DNA from: a virus
Reading direction: 5' to 3' (one strand)
Virus record (IMG/VR): IMGVR_UViG_3300025138_000313
Location: 1 to 25,661 of that record
DNA: 25,661 nt
Part shown: positions 19,442-25,661 of the stretch, one piece after another
Layout of the letters: every line of letters starts with the position of its first letter
How positions within the stretch are numbered: position 1 is the stretch's first letter
Notes under the pieces: model-generated
Databases searched by the model: none
Seen by the model: the letters and a program-made list of their open reading frames with translations, nothing else
What the model was told of the DNA's origin: nothing
Translations under genes and position numbers: made by a program

Positions 19442-20973
19442 TAGATGATACCTTCATCTGCCGGTAAATCAGGCAATTGAATAAATTCATCATGTGTTTC
19501 AAAAAACGATTGCGGTAATCCCCAAACATGGACACCTTTGCCCCGAACACGCCAAAAGGTTTTTTCGGCCTGTAAATCTCGTAAGCGCAACGTAATTTTA
19601 TTAGATGTATAATGGTTGAAGTCATTTACAGTTAGGTGTTTCTTTAAATCTTTCACTTGGAAAAACACCTTACCATCTAACCACACGGCAACGCCCTGTA
19701 ATACATCTTCTTTTTCTTCACCCTTAGCACGTTCACAAGCAAAAGCTGTAAGTAAATCTACAAATTCACCTTTAAGCGTAGCATCTGGCGGAACTTCAAT
19801 TATTGTTAAATTATCTAACAACAACTGTATTCGTGTTTGCCAAGATCGCTGGGCTATCATTACTGGAAACTTATTTATTTGGCTCACACATTCTTTTTGA
19901 AACTGCCCTTGGCTAGTCAAACCATTTGTAGATAATTCTAACCGTTCGCCATCTACATTTAATATCCATATAGGCGGATCACCATCTATTTTAGTAAGGC
20001 TAGTCATATCATTGCCTACGCCTGTTGGCCCCACACCGTATTTACGGAGTTTGCATACTTCTTTATTGCAAAAAGGTTTGATAGGTTGGTCTTCACATTT
20101 GTAAAAATACTCTTTTTTCTTTAACTGCCGTATAACCCCGCCAACTTCGTTGTGGCTCAGGGGCGGTTTTAAATAATCTATATTGTACTTTTGAACTAAG
20201 GTTTCCCAGTTCACTTCATCAAACATACGAGCATATACCCCTAAATTGAACAAAGCATTATTGCGAGAACCTTCTTCAAACCCCACACTGCATAAATGTT
20301 GTAGACAGGGTGGCCCTTCTTCCATCACACCTTCTTGTGTGCCAAAACTCATCGTTAAGTTATGGAATTGGTCTGGCGTACAAATAAATTGTTTAGCATA
20401 TTTTATGAAATCTGTTGCAGATAACGCTTCTGCATTATCGTCAAAAGCATATCGAGTAGAATCATCGCCCGATAAGTAAGGCATATTCAAAAAGTTGCCT
20501 GTATCGCCACGATCTAACAAAATGGTAGTTTGTTTAGGGAATATCTCACTGCCAGCAAAACCCAATGCTGCGCTCAACTCTGCCATTCGTCCTTGCATTT
20601 CTTCCGCTGTTATAGGTTCGTTTAAAAATACCCATACATGAGCACCACCAGATTTAGTGCGCCCCACTACAGCAGGGATTTTATTATCCCTTAATGTTTT
20701 AACTAACTGTTTGTGGCTGACATCATACTGATCAATATCTATTGCACCCCAATGGCACATATTGTCGCTTTTAATAGGGATAATACCTAACCCCGTACCC
20801 CCTTTTAAATGTTCTTCCCACATACTCAAAGTTGTGGGTTCACGTAAAACCTTTGCTGTTCCTTGTTTTTTGCCATCCCTTTGACGATCTTTGTTTACAA
20901 CAAAAGTGCCATGAGCAATGTCACTGCCTTTAAATAATTCACTAAACTGCCGCGCTAAATTTTCTATTGTCAT
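19441..20973 (-). CDS. archaeo-eukaryotic (AEP/PrimPol, TOTE-like) primase
   Basis: This 510-residue protein has an AEP core at about 1-190: HWGAIDIDQYD (74-84) with the catalytic D79 and D81, RTKSGGAHVWVF (105-116) with H112 as the nucleotide-binding His, and EIFPKQ, then LLDRGDTGN and NMPYLSGD for the last metal residue and sugar contact. The region 220-312 holds PPCLQHLC, GSRNNALFNLGVYAR, and YKC, FCNKEVC (C222, C227, C292, C301, C306), a probable zinc or Fe-S site in a PriCT-like domain. The C-terminus (about 320-510) looks like a helical/winged part. I chose the ATG with GAGGGT just before it; a longer N-terminus has no such site. It should prime DNA synthesis for the polymerase. Confidence 0.85.
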   Translation of the reverse strand: MTIENLARQFSELFKGSDIAHGTFVVNKDRQRDGKKQGTAKVLREPTTLSMWEEHLKGGTGLGIIPIKSDNMCHWGAIDIDQYDVSHKQLVKTLRDNKIPAVVGRTKSGGAHVWVFLNEPITAEEMQGRMAELSAALGFAGSEIFPKQTTILLDRGDTGNFLNMPYLSGDDSTRYAFDDNAEALSATDFIKYAKQFICTPDQFHNLTMSFGTQEGVMEEGPPCLQHLCSVGFEEGSRNNALFNLGVYARMFDEVNWETLVQKYNIDYLKPPLSHNEVGGVIRQLKKKEYFYKCEDQPIKPFCNKEVCKLRKYGVGPTGVGNDMTSLTKIDGDPPIWILNVDGERLELSTNGLTSQGQFQKECVSQINKFPVMIAQRSWQTRIQLLLDNLTIIEVPPDATLKGEFVDLLTAFACERAKGEEKEDVLQGVAVWLDGKVFFQVKDLKKHLTVNDFNHYTSNKITLRLRDLQAEKTFWRVRGKGVHVWGLPQSFFETHDEFIQLPDLPADEGII

Positions 20974-21115
20974 TGTACCCTCACGATATTTCTTCAACGT
21001 GTTTAATAAAATTGGGGATTGCCCCCGCTTCGAACGTAACTTGAAAGGGTAAAATTCAAACCATCCAAAGCAAAAACAATCCCCTGCAACCACAGGTGAT
21101 CAATCCCATGTGTTG

Positions 21116-21925
21116 TTACATAACCTCTTTTTCGTATACCTCACCTGTTTCTTTATCGTAATTAGCGGTTTTATCTTCTTTGACTTGCACATCACCCGCT
21201 TTAACAGATTTGCCAAAGGCCAAGGCTTGTTTGAACATGAATTCATCTTCTTCTGCGCTAAGGTTTAATGCACGTTCCCGCGCAACTTCCCAGCCGAACC
21301 ATGTGCCTTTATCGTTTTGTTCTTGCACAGTGGTTATTTTGTAAACCTGTGACATTAAAGGTAGAGTATACACACCGTTTTTGCCTTTAGCAGTTAACGA
21401 TTGCGCTTGTGTCATCCATTTACGCGCTTTTTTAAGCTGTGTGGAAGACATTGTGATCAGTGCGCGTTGTGGCCCTAGTTCGGGGTGCAACATCATTACA
21501 AAAAACTGGGCTGTATTACTCAACATATTACCATTAGGTAACATATCTTGGCCTGTATCGCTTTTGAAAGTAGTTTTCACTACAGGATCTGTTGGTTCAT
21601 AAGAATCTACATAACCCCCACCGTTTTCGCGTGTTTTCCATTCCACAAACCTACGGTTATAATGACAAGGGATTACGAAAACACCCTTCTCACCATCATA
21701 AGTTTCGTTAAGCACAGTATTAAACATCTGCCCTGCTTCTGCGCCCTGCACATAAGCTGCATCACGTTTGTTAACTTGTGGACTAAGTTGCGCTAATACC
21801 CGCAAAAACGGAATAGCAAGGTCTTCGCTGGTTACTTCAGCAAAACCCTCACCACTAAAATCTTCAAAACCTTCGTATGCTGCTACCGCACCACCCTTGG
21901 TTTCTGTTAATTCTTTTTTCGACAT
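21116..21925 (-). CDS. conserved phage replication-module protein (ssDNA-binding candidate)
   Basis: This 269-residue protein starts MSKKELTETKGGAVAAYEGF. It contains IPFLRVLAQLSPQVNKRD, then a beta-rich region with VFVIPCHYNRRFVEWKTREN and QFFVMMLHPELGPQRALITM, followed by TQLKKARKWMTQAQSL and a C-terminal acidic, repetitive tail (KEDKTANYDKETGEVYEKEVM). The acidic tail and beta core are what single-stranded DNA-binding proteins of phages look like, and the gene lies next to the primase. This is inference; family unproven. The start is 4 bases after the previous stop, with AAGGGG upstream. A GGGG...CCCC hairpin lies in the 142-bp gap before the primase. Confidence 0.78.
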   Translation of the reverse strand: MSKKELTETKGGAVAAYEGFEDFSGEGFAEVTSEDLAIPFLRVLAQLSPQVNKRDAAYVQGAEAGQMFNTVLNETYDGEKGVFVIPCHYNRRFVEWKTRENGGGYVDSYEPTDPVVKTTFKSDTGQDMLPNGNMLSNTAQFFVMMLHPELGPQRALITMSSTQLKKARKWMTQAQSLTAKGKNGVYTLPLMSQVYKITTVQEQNDKGTWFGWEVARERALNLSAEEDEFMFKQALAFGKSVKAGDVQVKEDKTANYDKETGEVYEKEVM

Positions 21926-21929
21926 GTGT

Positions 21930-22481
21930 TTACCCCTTGGGTTTAGTGATTGTGGCTTTTTCGCCAATAAACAAACCAAACAAATCTGCAGGGAGACTTT
22001 TACCCTGCTCAGTTTGATCTCTTGCAAACGCCTTTAATGTCATAGGTTCCACCCATTTTTTTGTATTAACGGACATTTGTCTTTCTGCTAACTCATTAGC
22101 AAGTTGTTCTGCTTGCTCTTCTTGCCCCCTTACAAAACTGGTAGATACTTGGTTTTTGATTAAATCACCAAAGTTATTATCCACCAGCCATTGGAAGGCT
22201 TCGTTAGATCTGTCTTTAGGTATGGAAGCACTGTAGAAAGTTTTTACTGTAATGCTAGAACCATCCTCAAGTTTTAACTCAGTTATATTGTGTTCAGACA
22301 TTGCAGCGGGTAGTTGATCTTCTGCAATTTCCCGTACACTTTTTTTAGCATCCTTTAATTCAGATTCCAGCAACGCTACTTTCTGTTGTAACCTTAGCTG
22401 CATTTGAGCAAGTCTGCTCACTTGGCTAAGGCCTGTTTCATTTACAGTGCTTAGTTCTTCAGATACAGATTCAAAATCCAT
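21930..22481 (-). CDS. conserved phage coiled-coil protein, replication module
   Basis: This 183-residue protein is of unknown function. Its N-terminal helix (about 20-55, LAQMQLRLQQKVALLESELKDA) has heptad-like spacing, and the middle has LPAAMSEHNITELKLEDGSSITVKTFYSASIPKDR. Residues 140-175 have WVEPMTLKAFARDQ and LPADLFGLFIGEKA, a motif set shared by many phages of diverse hosts. Its partner upstream (22482-22805) is joined with no gap, and the next gene lies 4 bases on, so the three form one unit feeding into the primase. Likely a DNA-binding or assembly factor; not proven. Confidence 0.78.
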   Translation of the reverse strand: MDFESVSEELSTVNETGLSQVSRLAQMQLRLQQKVALLESELKDAKKSVREIAEDQLPAAMSEHNITELKLEDGSSITVKTFYSASIPKDRSNEAFQWLVDNNFGDLIKNQVSTSFVRGQEEQAEQLANELAERQMSVNTKKWVEPMTLKAFARDQTEQGKSLPADLFGLFIGEKATITKPKG

Positions 22482-22805
22482 TTATTCACCCCCCACTTTA
22501 TAATTAAGGTCTGCTTGCAGCGGGAAGTATTTACCCTGTTCGCGGTCCCATTTTAACATTTTAAACCGCCCTGAATTATTCCTTGCGGCTACTGCCCCTG
22601 CCAAAGCTATTACAGCAGGATCGCCAGATAAAAGCAGGTAATCGTCATCATTGAACTTACTGAGTATCCTAGCAATCCTACGAAGTGTGGGTTGTGTTGA
22701 ATAACTAGCTTGGTGTTCGGCAAGGGTAAGAACTTCAATATCACCGAAGCTAATAGCATCAGTGATGTCCCTACCCCGCATTTCTTGCGTTATGTATACT
22801 GTCAT
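22482..22805 (-). CDS. conserved hypothetical phage protein
   Basis: This 107-residue protein is of unknown function (MTVYITQEMRGRDITDAISFG...). The middle has DDYLLLSGDPAVIALAGAVAA (residues about 54-74), then MLKWDREQGKYF, a pattern I know from small phage proteins near replication genes. I use the ATG at 22805 because GGAGAAAG sits directly before it; a GTG four codons earlier would put that site inside the gene. It is first in the leftward replication operon, across from the SNF2 helicase gene. Confidence 0.78.
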   Translation of the reverse strand: MTVYITQEMRGRDITDAISFGDIEVLTLAEHQASYSTQPTLRRIARILSKFNDDDYLLLSGDPAVIALAGAVAARNNSGRFKMLKWDREQGKYFPLQADLNYKVGGE

Positions 22806-22887
22806 GTCTTTCTCCACATGCTAACTGTATTTACTTGTACCACAACGAAACCAAAAGCTAAACTCCTGTTTAGTCGCGTATGTTGTA

Positions 22888-23043
22888 CTTTACTATATAG
22901 GCCATAAAACAAAACCGAAGACTATAAATATTAATTCTAAAACAGTCGCGCGTACGGAAAAAGTCGTGATATCTGATATTGTATATCGGAGAATGTTAAA
23001 AAACAAAAACACTGATCGACAGATTTGCCTCTATATAGCAAAG
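22888..23043. repeat. inverted-arm non-coding element, copy 2
   Basis: CTTTACTATATAGG (22888-22901) and CCTCTATATAGCAAAG (23028-23043) form imperfect inverted arms around a core. It contains TCGCGCGTAC (22946-22955) and TATCGGAG (22984-22991), with exactly the 44- and 38-base spacings of copy 1. It lies in the only divergent intergenic region of the window, between leftward and rightward replication genes, which favours a control or origin role. Confidence 0.85.
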
Positions 23044-23073
23044 TTAACAAACAACCCCTTTCTGTTAACTTTG
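23039..23073. repeat. 10-bp perfect inverted repeat
   Basis: CAAAGTTAAC (23039-23048) and GTTAACTTTG (23064-23073) are exact reverse complements 15 bases apart. The left half overlaps the right arm of copy 2. It could be an operator upstream of the SNF2 promoter. Confidence 0.8.
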
Positions 23074-23085
23074 AACAAATAAGAG

Positions 23086-23114
23086 TTGTCCATTTGTAGC
23101 TGCTTTAGTAAAAT
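23086..23114 (+). promoter_or_regulatory. promoter TTGTCC-N17-TAAAAT for the SNF2 gene
   Basis: TTGTCC (23086-23091) and TAAAAT (23109-23114) are exactly 17 bp apart. The -10 lies in the loop of an imperfect inverted repeat, GCTGCTTTA / TAAAGTAGC (one mismatch). CAGTAGAAAGGGG follows, the standard leader of this genome. Confidence 0.75.
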
Positions 23115-23139
23115 AAAGTAGCCAGTAGAAAGGGGCGTC

Positions 23140-24579
23140 ATGCGATACAAATTCAAGCACCAGCCGTACGAGCATCAGCTCGAGGCTTTGAAACGTAGTT
23201 GGGATAAACCTTATTACGCTCTGTTTTTAGATATGGGAACAGGAAAAACAAAAGTTGTACTCGACAATATAGCTATGTTGTACGACAAAGGTGAAATAGA
23301 TTCTGCTTTGATTATTGCACCAAAGGGTGTGTACAGAAACTGGGAACGTAAAGAAATACCAACGCATGTACCCGATCATATCACAGCTAATGTAGTCGTA
23401 TGGTCGCCACAAAAAACCCAGAAAAAATTAACTGAGTTACAAAAGTTGAGTGAAGTTACAGATGACCTCACTTTATTCCTAATGAATATTGAAGCGTTGT
23501 CCACTAAACGTGGTTTAGAAATGGCTAAGAAGTTTTTATTAGGACACCGTGCAATGATTGTTGTAGATGAAAGCACTACAATTAAAAGCCGATCAGCGCA
23601 ACGAACTAAGAATTTAATTAAATTAGGCGATTCTGCTCCGTACAGAAGAATCCTAACAGGCTCTCCTGTGACTAAATCGCCGTTAGATTTATTTACTCAA
23701 TGCGAGTTTTTAGAACACCAGTCTTTGAAACAATCTTCGTTTTGGACTTTTCAAAACCGTTATGCTAAAATGGTTCGCCGCACAATGGGAGCGCATTCTT
23801 TCAACCAAATAACAGGATACCAAAACCTAGAAGAATTAAACGATTTATTAGAACCTTTTAGTTACAGAGTTCGTAAAGAAGATTGTTTAGATCTACCTGA
23901 TAAAGTTTACACTCGTAGATTAGTAGAACTCACACCTGAGCAGAAAAAACTGTATGATCAAATGAAACGCACAGCTATTGCAGTAATAGAAGGTGAAGGC
24001 ATTGTTTCTGCGCCAACTGTGTTAACCCAATTACTGCGATTGCAACAAGTTTGTTCTGGGTTTGCAAAGTTAGAAGATGATAGGGTTATAGAAGTGCCTA
24101 GTAATAAGTTAAACGAACTTATGAGTGTGCTAGAAGAAACCAGTGGTAAGGTGATCATATGGGGGAACTTTACACATGACCTGCACATTATAGAAAAAGC
24201 GTTGAAAAAACAATATGGCGAGGAAAGTATAGAGTTATTTTATGGTGCAACTCCAGGAGAAGAAAGACAGCTTATTGTAGAGCGTTTTCAAGATCCTGAC
24301 AGCCCATTAAGATTCTTTGTAGGACAGCCTCGAACGGGCGGCTACGGGCTTACTCTGACCGAAGCGCACACCGTTATATACTACAGCAATGGTTATGACT
24401 TAGAGGTCCGCTTACAGAGCGAAGACCGCGCTCATCGGATAGGGCAAACCAACAAAGTAACGTATATAGACATTATTGTTGAAAACACCGTAGATGAAAA
24501 AGTTATCCAAGCACTGCGGGACAAAATAAACATCAGTACCCAAGTGTTAGCAGAGGGTTACAAAGAGTGGATAATTTAA
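23140..24579 (+). CDS. SNF2-family SF2 DNA helicase
   Basis: This 479-residue protein has SNF2 motifs: Q-motif-like PYEHQLEAL (9-17), Walker A DMGTGKT (31-37), Ia IIAPKGVYRNW (58-68), Walker B VVDESTTIKS (141-150, with DEST in place of DEAH), III TGSPVTKSPLDLF (173-185), IV KVIIWGNF (337-344), V GGYGLTLTEAHTVIYY (400-415) and VI QSEDRAHRIGQ (426-436). Such phage enzymes use ATP to move on double-stranded DNA or unwind forks. It is the only rightward gene, transcribed away from the primase/UvrD block. The start is clear (TAGAAAGGGG then ATG). Its stop overlaps the stop of the leftward gene at 24576 by three to four bases. Confidence 0.94.
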   Translation: MRYKFKHQPYEHQLEALKRSWDKPYYALFLDMGTGKTKVVLDNIAMLYDKGEIDSALIIAPKGVYRNWERKEIPTHVPDHITANVVVWSPQKTQKKLTELQKLSEVTDDLTLFLMNIEALSTKRGLEMAKKFLLGHRAMIVVDESTTIKSRSAQRTKNLIKLGDSAPYRRILTGSPVTKSPLDLFTQCEFLEHQSLKQSSFWTFQNRYAKMVRRTMGAHSFNQITGYQNLEELNDLLEPFSYRVRKEDCLDLPDKVYTRRLVELTPEQKKLYDQMKRTAIAVIEGEGIVSAPTVLTQLLRLQQVCSGFAKLEDDRVIEVPSNKLNELMSVLEETSGKVIIWGNFTHDLHIIEKALKKQYGEESIELFYGATPGEERQLIVERFQDPDSPLRFFVGQPRTGGYGLTLTEAHTVIYYSNGYDLEVRLQSEDRAHRIGQTNKVTYIDIIVENTVDEKVIQALRDKINISTQVLAEGYKEWII

Positions 24580-24842
24580 AAGCCTCCTTTAAGGCCATCT
24601 AATATTTCTGACAAACTAGGGCGTTTATCTTTCTTTTCGTAGACGCAACTAAAAACTTTTGGACACTCTGAAAAACTTAGCGTAGGATAATGATATCCTA
24701 ATCCACCAAAACCCGCACTAAATCTATACACGCATACTTTTTGATTATTGACATCTGTGAACCGTTTCCATAGATGACACTGCACATGAGTAGGATTAGC
24801 CACACCAACAAGTGTCACCGATAATATTAACGCATTTATCAT
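24576..24842 (-). CDS. small exported Cys-containing protein
   Basis: This 88-residue protein has an N-terminus (MINALILSVTLVGVANPTHV) that is hydrophobic and could be a signal peptide or anchor, though it lacks the usual positive charges. The rest is polar with four Cys (CHLW, VCVYRF, ECPKVFSCVY), enough for two disulfides in the periplasm. No lipobox. It could be a lysis-related or superinfection-type protein; no family is recognised. It overlaps the gene upstream by ATGA and converges on the SNF2 stop. Confidence 0.72.
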   Translation of the reverse strand: MINALILSVTLVGVANPTHVQCHLWKRFTDVNNQKVCVYRFSAGFGGLGYHYPTLSFSECPKVFSCVYEKKDKRPSLSEILDGLKGGF

Positions 24843-25318
24843 TGAGTAACCAATACGAGTAAGTAAATCCCACCACCAAGAACACTAATAATCCCTAAAG
24901 AAAGACCACCTATCGCAGCATTATTTGCCATCTGCCTTTTTGCTTCCATAGCTGCATACACCGTATCCTCTCTTTCTTTACGTATCTGCCTACGCATACC
25001 AAGCATTTCATCATAAGTGCCTAAACCGAATCGATAATCTAACATAAACTTAATTTCCTTCTCTTTTTCAAGAAGGGTTTTTTTGCGGATGACAATATCC
25101 ATAGCTTCTTGTTCTATATTACCAGAGCCGTGGGTTTGTTTATCTAGCCATGTGGGATTTTTGCGTTGTGATTCTGCTTTAGTTATATCTGCAACAGCGG
25201 AGTACCAAGAACCTAACTGTTTGCTAACATCTTGGATTTCACGGCCAGCACCCACAAGAGTTTTCACTCCTTTGAAAGCCATGTTCGCCGCTGCAAACGC
25301 TGTTACTGGGTCTATCAT
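24839..25318 (-). CDS. conserved phage protein with C-terminal membrane helix
   Basis: This 159-residue protein opens with MIDPVTAFAAANMAFKGVKT, followed by a long helical region with AGREIQDVSKQLGSWYSAVADI, VIRKKTLLEKEKEIKFMLDYRFGLGTYDEM and a basic RRQIRKEREDTVYAAMEAKRQM. It ends with one hydrophobic helix (about 135-157, IGGLSLGIISVLGGGIYLLVLV). I recall similar proteins next to virion or lysis genes of marine phages, always unassigned. A membrane-associated virion, injection or lysis role is possible. It is coupled by ATGA to the exported protein. Confidence 0.78.
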   Translation of the reverse strand: MIDPVTAFAAANMAFKGVKTLVGAGREIQDVSKQLGSWYSAVADITKAESQRKNPTWLDKQTHGSGNIEQEAMDIVIRKKTLLEKEKEIKFMLDYRFGLGTYDEMLGMRRQIRKEREDTVYAAMEAKRQMANNAAIGGLSLGIISVLGGGIYLLVLVTQ

Positions 25319-25333
25319 TCACACCCACCTACT

Positions 25334-25528
25334 TTATTCCATCCTACTTAATATCATAATCAACATTAGTATGGTAGCACCACTGCTTGCGATTAACACT
25401 GCTTCAAGACGTTTTATCCTAAGAAACACTTCTTTAAACTGAATTTTGACTTCAGTTTGCAAAGCAATCATATCTTTTTCCAATCCATCTAATCTGCTGT
25501 GGGCAGATTCTACTGTTCGTTTAACCAT
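25334..25528 (-). CDS. small coiled-coil membrane protein (holin/XhlA-like)
   Basis: In this 64-residue protein, residues about 8-42 form a heptad-repeat helix (RLDGLEKDMIALQTEVKIQF, KEVFLRIKRLE), followed by one membrane helix (43-62, AVLIASSGATILMLIMILS) and a short charged end. This is the layout of XhlA-type lysis proteins and some small holins. Its place beside other membrane-type genes supports a lysis or membrane role, but size alone makes this uncertain. GAGGT lies about 10 bases before the ATG. Confidence 0.7.
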   Translation of the reverse strand: MVKRTVESAHSRLDGLEKDMIALQTEVKIQFKEVFLRIKRLEAVLIASSGATILMLIMILSRME

Positions 25529-25534
25529 CGGCCA

Positions 25535-25661
25535 TTACCTCGGTAGACTCATTATCCCAGCATTTTGCTGTTTTTGATTTTGACGACTTTCAATAGCTGC
25601 ACCAGTTGAATCAAAAGGAAATAGTTGAGTTACGGAAGTTTTTGGTGACGCTGCTGAAGCC
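25535..25661 (-). CDS. C-terminal end of a gene running off the right edge (partial)
   Basis: The last 41 residues of an open frame (ASAASPKTSVTQLFPFD, then AAIESRQNQKQQNAGIMSLP, ending Arg-stop) are present; the start lies beyond the window. Low-complexity Ser/Ala and a Gln/Asn-rich tail are common in phage structural proteins such as internal virion or tail parts, but this is too little to name it. The short gap to 25528 fits continuation of the same leftward operon. Confidence 0.65.
   Translation of the reverse strand, partial: ASAASPKTSVTQLFPFDSTGAAIESRQNQKQQNAGIMSLPR

Overview
The window looks like part of the genome of a double-stranded DNA tailed bacteriophage (Caudoviricetes), probably from an aquatic, fairly AT-rich host (roughly 40% GC by eye). 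It has a small terminase subunit, a family A DNA polymerase with a proofreading domain, a primase, two helicases, a DUF932 protein and many tiny tightly packed genes. There are no rRNA or tRNA genes and no bacterial housekeeping genes. No virion structural gene is identified with confidence, and the host cannot be named. Almost every gene is read leftward (minus strand); the only clear rightward gene is an SNF2-type helicase near the right end.

Layout, in genomic order. 1-305 is non-coding, with a G-rich GGGAT repeat and the terminator of the leftward operon. 306-3240 holds a basic-tailed protein, a PD-(D/E)XK nuclease, small proteins (one carrying a frame-shifting tandem duplication) and the small terminase subunit. 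3241-3660 is non-coding and contains a 221-bp element with 15-bp inverted arms, a terminator and another inverted repeat. 3661-5183 holds DNA-binding-type small proteins, including a membrane-anchored one. 5262-6337 is a cytidylyltransferase-like enzyme with a cupin/zinc-finger protein. 6394-9180 is a run of small accessory genes, two of them short ORFs under 50 residues. 9240-11701 holds an HD phosphohydrolase overlapping the DNA polymerase gene. 12222-15818 holds an FkbM-type methyltransferase, a thymidylate-synthase-fold enzyme, a glycosyltransferase and a protein of the 5-hmdU DNA kinase helical-domain (aGPT-Pplase) family. 16523-22805 holds DUF932, a UvrD-like helicase, an archaeo-eukaryotic-type primase and three early-type replication accessory proteins. 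22806-23139 is a divergent control region with a second copy of the 3275-3495 element. 23140-24579 is the SNF2 helicase. 24576-25661 holds membrane-type small proteins and the end of a gene running off the edge.

How the genes work together. Polymerase, primase, two helicases, DUF932 and the neighbouring conserved proteins form a replication module without a visible DnaB-type ring helicase. The thymidylate-synthase-like enzyme, the HMUDK-family protein, the glycosyltransferase, the FkbM methyltransferase and the HD nucleotide phosphohydrolase together suggest a DNA thymine hypermodification pathway; this is the most interesting candidate system here. Expression appears to use host-type promoters (TTGTCN or TAGTCN, 16-17 bp, TAnACT-like) followed by a stereotyped leader with TAGAAAGG(G/A) as Shine-Dalgarno. 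Dense translational coupling is seen: six TAATG and seven ATGA junctions.
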